Shown piece after piece: positions 12,647 through 21,349 of a stretch of 23,849 nucleotides of DNA. The DNA lies in assembly GCA_900553805.1 (NCBI GenBank), contig USEU01000029.1:1-23849 (forward strand), written 5' to 3'. Position 1 is the stretch's first letter. Each line of letters begins with the position of its first letter. The notes under the pieces were generated by a model, which ran no database searches, had not been told where the DNA came from, and was given only the letters and a program-made list of their open reading frames with translations. The position numbers were made by a program, and so were the translations under genes. Source of the stretch: an uncultured Eubacteriales bacterium (GTDB lineage: Bacteria; Bacillota; Clostridia; Oscillospirales; Oscillospiraceae).

Positions 12647-14620
12647 TTATTTCTTCTTCAGAAGCGGCATGACCAGGCCCTTCGCCGCCGCGATCTTGGA
12701 TACCAGAGGGATCTTGGACGAGCAGATGTACTCGCAGCACTTGCAGGAGAAGCAGTCCATCACGTTCAGGCTCAGCACCTTCTCGGCGTCGCCCAGGGCG
12801 GCGTACTTGACGATGTCCAGCGGGGCCAGCTCCATGGGGCACACGTCCACGCAGCGGCCGCACTTGATGCATTCCTTTTCCTCGGTGTGGTCGGTGGCGA
12901 TGGCAATGATGCCGTTGCTGCCCTTGATGATGGGCACGTTGGTATCCTTGATGGGAGCGCCCATCATGGGGCCGCCCATCTTCAGCGTCACGTCCTCACC
13001 GGTGACGCCGCCGCAGTGATCAATGATATCCTGCACATTGGTGCCCAGCTTCACCATGAAGTTGCCGGGCTTGGCAATATACTCGCCGGTGACGGACACC
13101 ACGCGCTCCACCAGGGGCATGCCCTTCTGGATGGCGTCGGAGATGGCCTTGGCGGTGGAGGTGTTGGAAACCACGCAGCCCACGTCGGCGGGCAGCTTGC
13201 CGCTGGGCACCTGGCGGCCCATGACCTTCTTGATGAGCATCTTCTCAGCGCCCTCGGGGTACTGGGTCTTAGCGGCGCAGACGCGGATGTTGTCGTAGGG
13301 AGCGACCTTCTCCTCCATGATGGCGATGGCGTCGGGCTTGTTGTCCTCCACCAGGATCACGCCCTCGGGGGCGGCCACGGCCTTCATCATGGCCCGTAGG
13401 CCGAACACGATGTCGTCCGCGTACTCCAGCATCACCCGATGGTCGGCGGTCAGGTAGGGCTCACACTCGGAGCCGTTGATCAGCACGGCGTCGATGGGCT
13501 TGCCGGGCTTCAGCTTGACATAGGTGGGGAAGGTAGCGCCGCCCATGCCCACGATGCCCTTTTCCTTGACGATCTCCACGATCTCGTCGGGGGTCAGCTC
13601 CTCCAGGGGCTTATTCGGTACCACGGACTCATGCAGCACGTTCTTCTTGTCGTTCTTGATGACCACGGACATCACGCCGGGGCCTTTGTTGGGATGGGTA
13701 TGGGGCTCCACGGCGACCACGGTGCCGCTGACGCTGGAATGCACCGGCGCGCTGATGAAGCCGGCCTGCTCGCCGATCACCTGGCCCACCTTCACATAGT
13801 CGCCGGGCTGTACCACAGCGGTGGCAGGCGCGCCGATGTGCATGGCCAGAGGGATAATGACGGTATCCGGCTCCGGGAACTTCTGCAGCGCCAGATGCTC
13901 GGTGTAATTCTTGTGCTCCACGGGATGCACGCCGCCGTAGAAGCCTTCGTACCGCTTGGCACGGGCCTGGGCGACATAGGCCTTGATCTCATCTACATTG
14001 ACCTTGGAGTAATCCCGCAGCTGGATGTCCTGGCCCAGGAATTCCTTGGTGCGGCCCTGCTTTTCCAGGCGCTGATAGATCTTCTCCCAGGCGCAGTCCT
14101 TCTTGGGGTCGATCTCGCACTTGCCGTTCTTCGCGCCGCCGCACTGGCCGTTGACCAGGCCCTTGGAGCAGTCTACGATGGGGCAGATGCCGCCGGTGAC
14201 GTTCAGATAGCACTGGGCGCAGGCCCCGCAGGTCTTCTGGGTCAGGGCCATGCCGTGATGGCCGGTGTAGTTCAGGGAATTGGTCGCGGTAAAGGTGGGC
14301 ACGTCCGCCACGTCCGCCATGGTCTGCACGCCCAGGCCGCAGGAGATGACCAGCACGTTCCGCGTCCCCTCGGGGATGAGACCTGCCAGCTTCTTTTCAG
14401 TCTGCACCTTGTTGCACAGGAAGTCCACCCGCACAGAGCCGGTAACGGTCTTGCCCGCGGCGGCAGCCAGGGAGGCCATCTCGTCCAGCTCCGGCTCCTG
14501 AACGGTATCGAACTCCTTGAAGCACTTGTTGCACGCCACCAGGAAGAAATGATCTTTCCCGGCCAGCAGCGCTTCCAGCTCTTCCTTGCTCTTCAACACA
14601 TACTTGGTATAATCCACCAA
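12647..14620 (-). CDS. rnfC2: MetV-RnfC fusion (RnfC2-type NADH/ferredoxin module of methylene-THF reductase)
   Basis: This 657-residue protein has two parts. Residues 1-205 are a complete MetV-like domain (VACNKCFKE, SCGLGVQT, CGACAQCY, GGICPIVDCSKG, GQCGGAKNGKCE). From ~225 onward it is RnfC-like: GGVHPVEHKNYTEH, FISAPVHSSVSGTV, the flavin/NADH-site GMGGATFPTYVKL (358-370), NGSECEPYLTADHR, and two [4Fe-4S] motifs at C584/C587/C590/C594 and C623/C626/C629/C633. RnfC2 in A. woodii brings NADH electrons to MetF; the same role is inferred. No RnfABDEG membrane genes are present, so a soluble function is likely. The start is TTG 14620 or the next codon, GTG 14617; AAGAAGGTGAT upstream (10 of 11 matches to the ideal site) suits either. 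Confidence 0.9.
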   Translation of the reverse strand: MVDYTKYVLKSKEELEALLAGKDHFFLVACNKCFKEFDTVQEPELDEMASLAAAAGKTVTGSVRVDFLCNKVQTEKKLAGLIPEGTRNVLVISCGLGVQTMADVADVPTFTATNSLNYTGHHGMALTQKTCGACAQCYLNVTGGICPIVDCSKGLVNGQCGGAKNGKCEIDPKKDCAWEKIYQRLEKQGRTKEFLGQDIQLRDYSKVNVDEIKAYVAQARAKRYEGFYGGVHPVEHKNYTEHLALQKFPEPDTVIIPLAMHIGAPATAVVQPGDYVKVGQVIGEQAGFISAPVHSSVSGTVVAVEPHTHPNKGPGVMSVVIKNDKKNVLHESVVPNKPLEELTPDEIVEIVKEKGIVGMGGATFPTYVKLKPGKPIDAVLINGSECEPYLTADHRVMLEYADDIVFGLRAMMKAVAAPEGVILVEDNKPDAIAIMEEKVAPYDNIRVCAAKTQYPEGAEKMLIKKVMGRQVPSGKLPADVGCVVSNTSTAKAISDAIQKGMPLVERVVSVTGEYIAKPGNFMVKLGTNVQDIIDHCGGVTGEDVTLKMGGPMMGAPIKDTNVPIIKGSNGIIAIATDHTEEKECIKCGRCVDVCPMELAPLDIVKYAALGDAEKVLSLNVMDCFSCKCCEYICSSKIPLVSKIAAAKGLVMPLLKKK

Positions 14621-14648
14621 ATATCACCTTCTTATCGTTTTGTTTCAT

Positions 14649-14664
14649 CGTTTGCAGGCAAACG
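14649..14664 (-). promoter_or_regulatory. Hairpin/palindrome in the rnfC2 leader
   Basis: CGTTTG and CAAACG flank a 4-nt loop just downstream of the predicted transcription start, about 30 nt before the start codon. It could be a leader hairpin or an operator. Confidence 0.4.
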
Positions 14665-14676
14665 GATACTGGCTGA

Positions 14677-14706
14677 ATTATACCATATTCCCCCGTCCCG
14701 TGTCCA
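14677..14706 (-). promoter_or_regulatory. Extended -10 promoter of the rnfC2-metV-metF unit
   Basis: On the minus strand TGGACA (14706-14701), an 18-nt spacer and TATAAT (14682-14677) preceded by TGG (extended -10) form a strong sigma-A promoter. The predicted leader is about 50 nt. Confidence 0.85.
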
Positions 14707-14720
14707 GTAGCCCGCCATGA

Positions 14721-14776
14721 TTTTTGTTGGATTTTGGGTTGTTTTTTCCGCTTTTTCAAGTTAGCTTATGCTAACT
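14721..14776 (-). promoter_or_regulatory. Phased A-tracts and dyad upstream of the rnfC2 promoter
   Basis: Four minus-strand A-tracts (14721-14725, 14732-14735, 14742-14747, 14752-14756) have centres 9.5-11 bp apart, the phasing expected for intrinsically bent DNA or UP-element contacts. Directly beyond them the palindrome AGTTAGC-TTAT-GCTAACT (14759-14776) is a candidate regulator site. Confidence 0.5.
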
Positions 14777-14824
14777 GATAGGGTAAAAATACAGTTTCTT
14801 CCACCTGTCCCCAAAAGCCGCCCC

Positions 14825-15086
14825 CTCTCGCTGCCCCCGCTGGGGGTGGTGCTCCGCGCAGCGAATCAAGATACAATGATTGCCGGTGGCAATCATACCT
14901 CTGTTTTGTGCCGCGAAGCGGCAAAGGGGGTGTCATTGGTAATTTTGAGTCGCTACCATTCAACGAACCGCACCCCCCTCTGCGACTCGCTAAGAGCCGC
15001 CTGACGGCGGTTGCTCGCTTGCATGGCGCCTGCGCATCGCTAAGTCAGCCCTTACGGGCTGCCAGCTCCCCCACTGGGGAGCCAAG
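14825..15086. repeat. Dispersed intergenic repeat family A, copy 2 (reverse orientation)
   Basis: This copy matches the reverse complement of 1983-2121 in order: CTGCCCCC-CTGGGGG, GCCGC-AAGCGGCAAAGGGGGTG, TTTTGAG...TACCATTCAAC, CAGCCC-GGGCTGCCAGCTCCCC, GAGCCAAG. It carries extra unmatched sequence between the modules, including TGATTGCCGGTGGCAATCA at 14877-14895. It fills most of the gap between the rnfC2 promoter and the secreted-protein gene. Confidence 0.7.
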
Positions 15087-15089
15087 GTA

Positions 15090-15130
15090 TGCGCCGGAGG
15101 GGTCAGGCGCGGTACGCAGAATACCCATTG
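15090..15130. repeat. Dispersed repeat family C, copy 1
   Basis: GCGCCGGAGGGGTCAGGCGC followed by GGTA-GAATACC-ATT recurs with a few changes at 23759-23803 next to the regulator gene. It is noncoding and lies in the 14621-15339 repeat mosaic. Confidence 0.55.
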
Positions 15131-15141
15131 GAATACACCAA

Positions 15142-15185
15142 GGCGAATTCGTACAATCCCAAACAGGACATGGTACGAATTCGCC
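15142..15185. repeat. 13-bp perfect inverted repeat
   Basis: GGCGAATTCGTAC (15142-15154) is exactly mirrored by GTACGAATTCGCC (15173-15185) around an 18-nt loop. It is probably part of the small-element mosaic between the rnfC2 promoter and the secreted-protein gene. Confidence 0.6.
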
Positions 15186-15218
15186 CTGGATTTTATAAAG
15201 GGTTAATGCCTGCCGCGC

Positions 15219-15253
15219 AACCCCTCAGTCAGGCCCCTTGGGCCTGCCAGCTC
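15219..15253. repeat. Dispersed repeat family A, partial copy 3
   Basis: CCCCTCAGTCAGG and GGGCCTGCCAGCTC reproduce one end module of family A. They include the hairpin CAGGCCC-CTT-GGGCCTG at 15230-15246. Confidence 0.5.
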
Positions 15254-15266
15254 AGCTTTGCATTAA

Positions 15267-15302
15267 GCAGCTGTACGCCATTCTATGAATGGCTACACCT
15301 GC
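15267..15302 (-). terminator. Hairpin downstream of the secreted-protein gene
   Basis: GCAG-TGTA-GCCATTC pairs with GAATGGC-TACA-CTGC around a 3-nt loop, giving about 15 base pairs with one mismatch and one bulge, 38 nt past the stop codon. No U-tract follows, so it is only a candidate terminator. Confidence 0.4.
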
Positions 15303-15339
15303 TAAACCTTTCAGGGGCGCTTTGGATGCGGGGCCGAAA

Positions 15340-17232
15340 TTATGCTTCGGGGGTCAGGTGGATGAGGATGGTGGGGGTTTTGGCGGCGGTGAAGTCCAGG
15401 GTGAAGGTGGCTTCGTCTTTTTCTGTGGTGTAATCCAGCGGTTCCTCGGTGCCGTCAGCGTTTACGACGGTCAGGGTGAAGCCCTTCAGGTGTTCGGCGG
15501 GGAGGGTGAACTGGATCCGGCCGGTGGGCTGGGTGAGCTGGCCGGCGTATTCGAAGCCGGCGATAAGGACAAGCTCACCGTTTTCCAGGGTGCCCAGGCG
15601 GAGCACCGCCTCCCCGGCGGGGAGCCAGCGGGTGACGGCCTTGGCCGTTACCTTCTCCAGCAGCGCCAGCCTTGTTCCGTCGCTGACCTGGCCGCACACG
15701 GGGCAGAGGGTGAATTCATAGGCTTCCTCCCCCTCGCCCATGGGCAGGGTATATTCCTGCTCGGCGCACTTCACCTTCGCCTTGTGGCCGCAGCCGCGCT
15801 TACAGGCCGCAGTCTGGGTGCCGTCTTCATTTGGCGTCCATTCACCGTACCAGTGGCCCAGGGCGGGCAGCTCCTTGAAGGTGGTGTAACCGCAGCGCTG
15901 GCAGATATCGTAGGCGTCCCAGCCATGGTCGGTGCAGGTGGGTGCCTGGGCCTTGACGTGGATCAGGGCGTGGTTATCCAAGTTGGCGGGAATCTCCACG
16001 TAGGTGGTGTAATCACAACGGGTGCAGGTATCGTAGGCGTTCCACCCGACTTCGGTGCAGGTGGGAGCCTGAGCCTTGACATGAGTCAGGGCGTGGTTAT
16101 CCGGGTCAATGTCGCCTCCAAAGGTTGACGAGGACATCTGGCCGCAATAGCTGCAATGCTCATAATATCGAGCCTTGGATACGCAGGTGGCCGCAGATGC
16201 CAGATATTTTTCCTCGGCGTGCGCCTCAAAGCTGTGAGTCGACATCACCCATCCGCAGGCGTCGCATTGGTGGTCGCGGTTGTTGTCAAAATGTGCCCCG
16301 AGATTGCGAAATGCTCCATTGCCAGCACCATAGCATACATCGCAGGGCTGCGCATGCTGCCCGGAATCGCTTATCCACCTTGTGAAGACATGGTCTGCGT
16401 AGTATTCACCGCCGCAGGCGCTGCATTCTCCCTTCTGCTGGCAGGTCGCGCTGCTGTCACCGTAGCATCTTTCTATGGTGTCGTGAGTGGTGCTGGCGTT
16501 GTGATCGCACTTGATCGTATGGGTTCCGTTGCCGTTAGAGTAAGGTGTACGGGGACGATGTTTGTTGGGATTTATGTCACCATATCTGCCCCAACAGACA
16601 CTACAGCGGGAAGGACTTCTGCAGTCGGCCTCCCAGAGAGAACAGTTTCCTGTTTCGGTGTGGTTGGCGTTCAGGTTACAGGCGCGGTAGTGGGTCATAT
16701 CGCCGTTGCACGTCCAGCGCCCCCAATCGTGATTGCTTGGGTCGATCTCACCATAGACGGCCTTGCAGCCGCTGCACTGCGCGCCTCTCACACAGTTGGC
16801 ACTGTCCAGCGTGCAGGGTACCGTCTCAGTATCGCCGCAGCCGTCGCGCTGGCAGGTGCGCACATGGGTTTGATCGTTGTTGGCTGAAAATGCCCAGTCG
16901 TGATCCAACGGATCTCCGTATTCACAGCCACAGACGGAACAAACAGCCTTTTTCGTGCAGGTCGCCGTTCCGCCGGTATGGGGTTCTTTAAATGATGGCT
17001 CGGAACAACGATATGAACAGGTGGGACACTGGTACATCGGTTGGTGTTCGCTACTTGAATAATAGACATACGAAACAAAATTCCCAGTCACATTCTGTTC
17101 GCATACTCTACACCAGAAATTATGGGTCTGCGGCGGTTCAGCTGCACCAATGGTGGGCGTAGCCGCCAGCAGAGGAAACAGCGTCAACAGGGCAAGCAGA
17201 GCAAACGCGAGTTTACGCAGATGTTTCTTCAT
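15340..17232 (-). CDS. Secreted cysteine-rich repeat protein
   Basis: I do not recognise a function. The 630-residue product starts with a clear Sec signal peptide (MKKHLRKLAFALLALLTLF, with a cleavage site near GAA). The rest carries 44 cysteines by my count, mostly in CxxC or CxxCG pairs spaced like small zinc-ribbon or disulfide knuckles. Examples are WCRVC, CPTC, CSVCG, CSGC, CSACGG, CDVC and CSYCG. Two 41-residue repeats (DNHAL-HVKAQAPTCT...AYD-C-RC-YTT) follow each other near residues 440-520. The last ~120 residues are Cys-poor and beta-rich. There is no LPXTG or C-terminal membrane anchor. The start has AAGGAGG 7 nt upstream. The 5' half is visibly less GC-rich than the 3' part and than neighbouring genes. 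Similar Cys-repeat proteins are common in gut Clostridia. Confidence 0.8.
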   Translation of the reverse strand: MKKHLRKLAFALLALLTLFPLLAATPTIGAAEPPQTHNFWCRVCEQNVTGNFVSYVYYSSSEHQPMYQCPTCSYRCSEPSFKEPHTGGTATCTKKAVCSVCGCEYGDPLDHDWAFSANNDQTHVRTCQRDGCGDTETVPCTLDSANCVRGAQCSGCKAVYGEIDPSNHDWGRWTCNGDMTHYRACNLNANHTETGNCSLWEADCRSPSRCSVCWGRYGDINPNKHRPRTPYSNGNGTHTIKCDHNASTTHDTIERCYGDSSATCQQKGECSACGGEYYADHVFTRWISDSGQHAQPCDVCYGAGNGAFRNLGAHFDNNRDHQCDACGWVMSTHSFEAHAEEKYLASAATCVSKARYYEHCSYCGQMSSSTFGGDIDPDNHALTHVKAQAPTCTEVGWNAYDTCTRCDYTTYVEIPANLDNHALIHVKAQAPTCTDHGWDAYDICQRCGYTTFKELPALGHWYGEWTPNEDGTQTAACKRGCGHKAKVKCAEQEYTLPMGEGEEAYEFTLCPVCGQVSDGTRLALLEKVTAKAVTRWLPAGEAVLRLGTLENGELVLIAGFEYAGQLTQPTGRIQFTLPAEHLKGFTLTVVNADGTEEPLDYTTEKDEATFTLDFTAAKTPTILIHLTPEA

Positions 17233-17329
17233 GATAAAACCTCCTTGATCGTCCGTGGTTCCTTTCTTCCGCGCAGAGCGCATGACCGGCAGCGCAGGCG
17301 CCTGGCAGGCTTCATTGATACGTGCATCA

Positions 17330-17358
17330 ATCATACAATATTGTAAGCCTAAAATCAA
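17330..17358 (-). promoter_or_regulatory. Promoter of the secreted-protein gene
   Basis: TTGATT (17358-17353), a 17-nt spacer and TATGAT (17335-17330) on the minus strand form a good sigma-A promoter, with a predicted leader of about 90 nt. Confidence 0.75.
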
Positions 17359-17381
17359 GGGGTCTGGGAAATATTCTTTAG

Positions 17382-17425
17382 GCAGCACTGCGCAATTGTG
17401 TCTGCGAGCCGCAGCCGTCTTTTTG
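17382..17425 (+). repeat. Dispersed repeat family B, copy 2
   Basis: GCAGCACTGCGCAATTGTG through GAGCCGCAGCCGTCTTTTTG is nearly identical to the reverse complement of positions 11-52. It lies between the secreted-protein promoter and the importer operon terminator. Confidence 0.65.
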
Positions 17426-17482
17426 CATCGTCTACGAGAGGGCCGGGGTGCGGTTCATTCAACCGGGCCGACCTGGGTACGG

Positions 17483-17515
17483 AAAAGCCCGCGGCCGGTG
17501 GGGGCTGCGGGCTTT
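17483..17515 (-). terminator. Terminator of the sugar importer operon
   Basis: AAAGCCCGC and GCGGGCTTT form a 9-bp stem around a 14-nt loop, and the minus strand ends GGGCTTTTCC. It begins 11 nt after the yjfF stop codon. Confidence 0.7.
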
Positions 17516-17526
17516 GGGGGGAATGA

Positions 17527-18570
17527 TCAGACGGTCTTTTTTCTTGCCAGGACGATTTTCTGGACCACCAGGAACAGGCAGATCATGGCGGCCACGGTGA
17601 TGTCCTTCCACCAGGGGTCGGTCAGGTTCATGGAGGCGACGATCTGCTTGATGGTGTTCAGCGACAGCACACCGAACAGGGTGCCGATGATGTTGCCCAC
17701 GCCGCCGGTGAGCATAGTGCCGCCGATGATGGAGGAGGCGATGGCGTTCATCTCCGCGCCCTGGCCGTTGGTCACGGAGCCGGAGCCCAGATGCAGCACG
17801 TACACGAAGCCGCCGATGCCCGCCAGGGTGCTGCACAGCAGATGGGCCAGGAATTTGGTGCGGCGCACGTTGATGCCCAGCATATTGGCACTGCCCGCAT
17901 TGCCGCCCACCGCATAGAAGCTGCGGCCCAGCTTGGTCCACTTCAGCAGGATGAACAGCAGCACCACGATCACCAGGGCCACGATCACCCCCGGCTCCAC
18001 ATAGGCCGTGATGAATTTGCCCTTTTTATTCAGGTAGCCGATGCCATTGAGCAGGATGTGGGTATCCTTGGCGGCGATGAACTGCTCGTTCTGGATGTTG
18101 ATGGGGTTGGGGTTGACGATGGTGGTCATGCCCTTGGCAAAGAACATGCCCGCCAGGGACACGATGAAGGGCTGGATGTCCAGATAGGCCACCAGATAGC
18201 CCTGCACCAGGCCGAAAGCGACGCCGACGCCCAGGGAGATCAGCAGAGCGGTGAAGATATTGCCTCCGTGCATATCCAGGTTCACGGCGCAGGTCATGGT
18301 GATCAGCGCGGTCATCATGCCCACGGAGATATCGATGCCCCCGGTGATCATGACGATGCTCATGCCGCAGGACAGGATGATCATGCCCGCGTTCTCATTG
18401 AGGATGTTGCAGAAGGAATTGGGCTTGCGGAAGCCGGAACCGAGGAAGGCGATGGCGGCGGCGTACATGACGAAGAATACCACGATGGTGATGGTCAGCA
18501 GCAGATTGCTGTCGGACATAACGAAGCGCTTTTGCAGCCGCCCGTTTTTCTGAACCACTTTGGTGCTCAT
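17527..18570 (-). CDS. yjfF: Sugar ABC importer permease, YjfF type
   Basis: This 347-residue inner-membrane permease of the ribose/galactofuranose (BPD_transp_2) family has about ten hydrophobic segments. It carries the hallmark SCGMSIVMITGGIDISVG near residue 70-85 and the cytoplasmic coupling region AVGGNAGSANMLGINVRR. It should form the membrane channel as a heterodimer with the YtfT-like protein. Its ATG directly follows the stop codon of ytfT, with AAAGGAGG 8 nt upstream, indicating translational coupling. It is the last gene before a terminator. The transported sugar cannot be read from the sequence; galactofuranose is the E. coli precedent. Confidence 0.85.
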   Translation of the reverse strand: MSTKVVQKNGRLQKRFVMSDSNLLLTITIVVFFVMYAAAIAFLGSGFRKPNSFCNILNENAGMIILSCGMSIVMITGGIDISVGMMTALITMTCAVNLDMHGGNIFTALLISLGVGVAFGLVQGYLVAYLDIQPFIVSLAGMFFAKGMTTIVNPNPINIQNEQFIAAKDTHILLNGIGYLNKKGKFITAYVEPGVIVALVIVVLLFILLKWTKLGRSFYAVGGNAGSANMLGINVRRTKFLAHLLCSTLAGIGGFVYVLHLGSGSVTNGQGAEMNAIASSIIGGTMLTGGVGNIIGTLFGVLSLNTIKQIVASMNLTDPWWKDITVAAMICLFLVVQKIVLARKKTV

Positions 18571-19692
18571 TTATACCGCCTCCTTTACGCTGCCGCTTTT
18601 CTTGGCAGTGAGCTTTTTCCACGCCTTCGTGGCCTTGGTCTGGAAGGTGGGCGCGCTGATGATCACCAGGATCACCACCACCACGGCCTTGTAGGCGGGC
18701 AGGGCGGTGGAGGGCACCTTGTATTTATACAGGGTGGTGGTCAGGAACTGGATGGTATAAGCGCCCAGGATGGAGGCTGGCATGCTGAACTTACCGCCGC
18801 TGAGGGCGTTGCCGCCCAGGGCCACCGCCAGAATGGCGTCCATTTCGATATCGATGGCGAAGTTGGAATAGTTGATGGTGGATACCCGGCTGACCTTTAC
18901 GAAGCCAGCCACCGCCACGCACAGGCCCAGGATCACATAGGTGAGGAACTTGATGAAGGCGGGGTTGATGCCGTTGAGCCGGGAGGAGCTGGCGTTGATG
19001 CCCACGGACTGGGAGTACAGCCCGATGGTGGTGAATTTCAGGGCCAGGGCCGCCACGATCATGCAGGCCACGGCGATGAACACCGGGGTGGGAATGGGCA
19101 CGCCGGGGATGTAGGTGCCGAAGTAGCTGAGCACCGGGTCCTTCAGGTTCATGGGCTGGGCGTGGTTGATCCAGGAGGCGATGGAGCGCCCGGCGGTGAA
19201 GAGGATCAGCGTCGCCACCATGGGTTGCAATTTCAGATACGCCACCAGGATGCCGTTGAACGCGCCGAAGAGCATGCACACGCCGCAGGCGGCCAGGAAG
19301 GCCAGGAGCACCGGGTTCTGGGCCTGATTGGCCACGGACTCGCTGCCGCACAGGATGCGCATGATGACGGAACCGGCGATGGCCATGTTCGCGCCCACGG
19401 AGATATCCTGTCCGCCGGAGGCGGCGGTGACCAGGGTCATGCCGATGGCCAGGATGGCCAGCTCCGAGCCGTCGTTGATAACGGAAATGATGTTGCCGCC
19501 CAGCACCTTATAGCCGCTGTTGTTGGTGCGGATGTAGATGGAGAAGAAGGAGCTGTCGCCGATCAGGTTGAAGATGATCAGCAGCGCCAGCGCCGCCAGG
19601 GGGATAAAGAGCTGCTGATGCACCAGCCAGCTCAGCCGGGAGCCAAGGGTCTTCTTTTCCGGCGCTTTCAGCCGTTGTGTCTTGCTTGCCAT
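18571..19692 (-). CDS. ytfT: Sugar ABC importer permease, YtfT type
   Basis: This 373-residue polytopic permease carries LAIGMTLVTAASGGQDISVG, the family signature, with QD where many relatives have ID. It also has GINASSSRLNGINPAFIKFL as the coupling segment and DAILAVALGGNALSGGKFSM near the C-terminus. An unusually long loop (about GDSSFFSIYIRTNNSGYKVL) follows the first membrane segment, as in YtfT. The start is ATG 19692, one base after the ATPase stop codon, with GGAGG 11 nt away inside that gene. It pairs with YjfF; the two-permease layout is typical of the Ytf system rather than of Rbs or Mgl, which use one permease. Confidence 0.85.
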   Translation of the reverse strand: MASKTQRLKAPEKKTLGSRLSWLVHQQLFIPLAALALLIIFNLIGDSSFFSIYIRTNNSGYKVLGGNIISVINDGSELAILAIGMTLVTAASGGQDISVGANMAIAGSVIMRILCGSESVANQAQNPVLLAFLAACGVCMLFGAFNGILVAYLKLQPMVATLILFTAGRSIASWINHAQPMNLKDPVLSYFGTYIPGVPIPTPVFIAVACMIVAALALKFTTIGLYSQSVGINASSSRLNGINPAFIKFLTYVILGLCVAVAGFVKVSRVSTINYSNFAIDIEMDAILAVALGGNALSGGKFSMPASILGAYTIQFLTTTLYKYKVPSTALPAYKAVVVVILVIISAPTFQTKATKAWKKLTAKKSGSVKEAV

Positions 19693-19693
19693 A

Positions 19694-21205
<1,512 letters not shown>

Positions 21206-21263
21206 TGTCTAGCCTCCGTCATTGGCTCAAGAGGCCGGTCGGCACTTGAACCCAAAAGTGAAA

Positions 21264-21313
21264 GGTACGCGGTGCGGATACAGGACATGCGCCAATATTC
21301 CGTACCGCGTACC
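21264..21313 (-). promoter_or_regulatory. Stem-loop between ytfQ and ytfR
   Basis: GGTACGCGGT and ACCGCGTACC (21264-21273, 21304-21313) pair perfectly, with CGGA/TCCG extending the stem inward. A broken T-rich stretch follows. Stem-loops after binding-protein genes commonly raise their mRNA level relative to the downstream transporter genes; that role is inferred. Confidence 0.55.
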
Positions 21314-21349
21314 CGGCATATTATCTAATCAGGGGATTCTTTTTATCGC

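Noticed and set aside
14780..15339. Small ORFs between the rnfC2 promoter and the secreted-protein gene
   Set aside because: They run across repeat modules and hairpins, lack ribosome sites, and match no protein family I can recognise.
15900..16105. Short regularly spaced repeat that might be a CRISPR array
   Set aside because: It is a two-copy 123-bp tandem repeat inside a coding frame, corresponding to 41-residue protein repeats; no spacers or cas genes are present.
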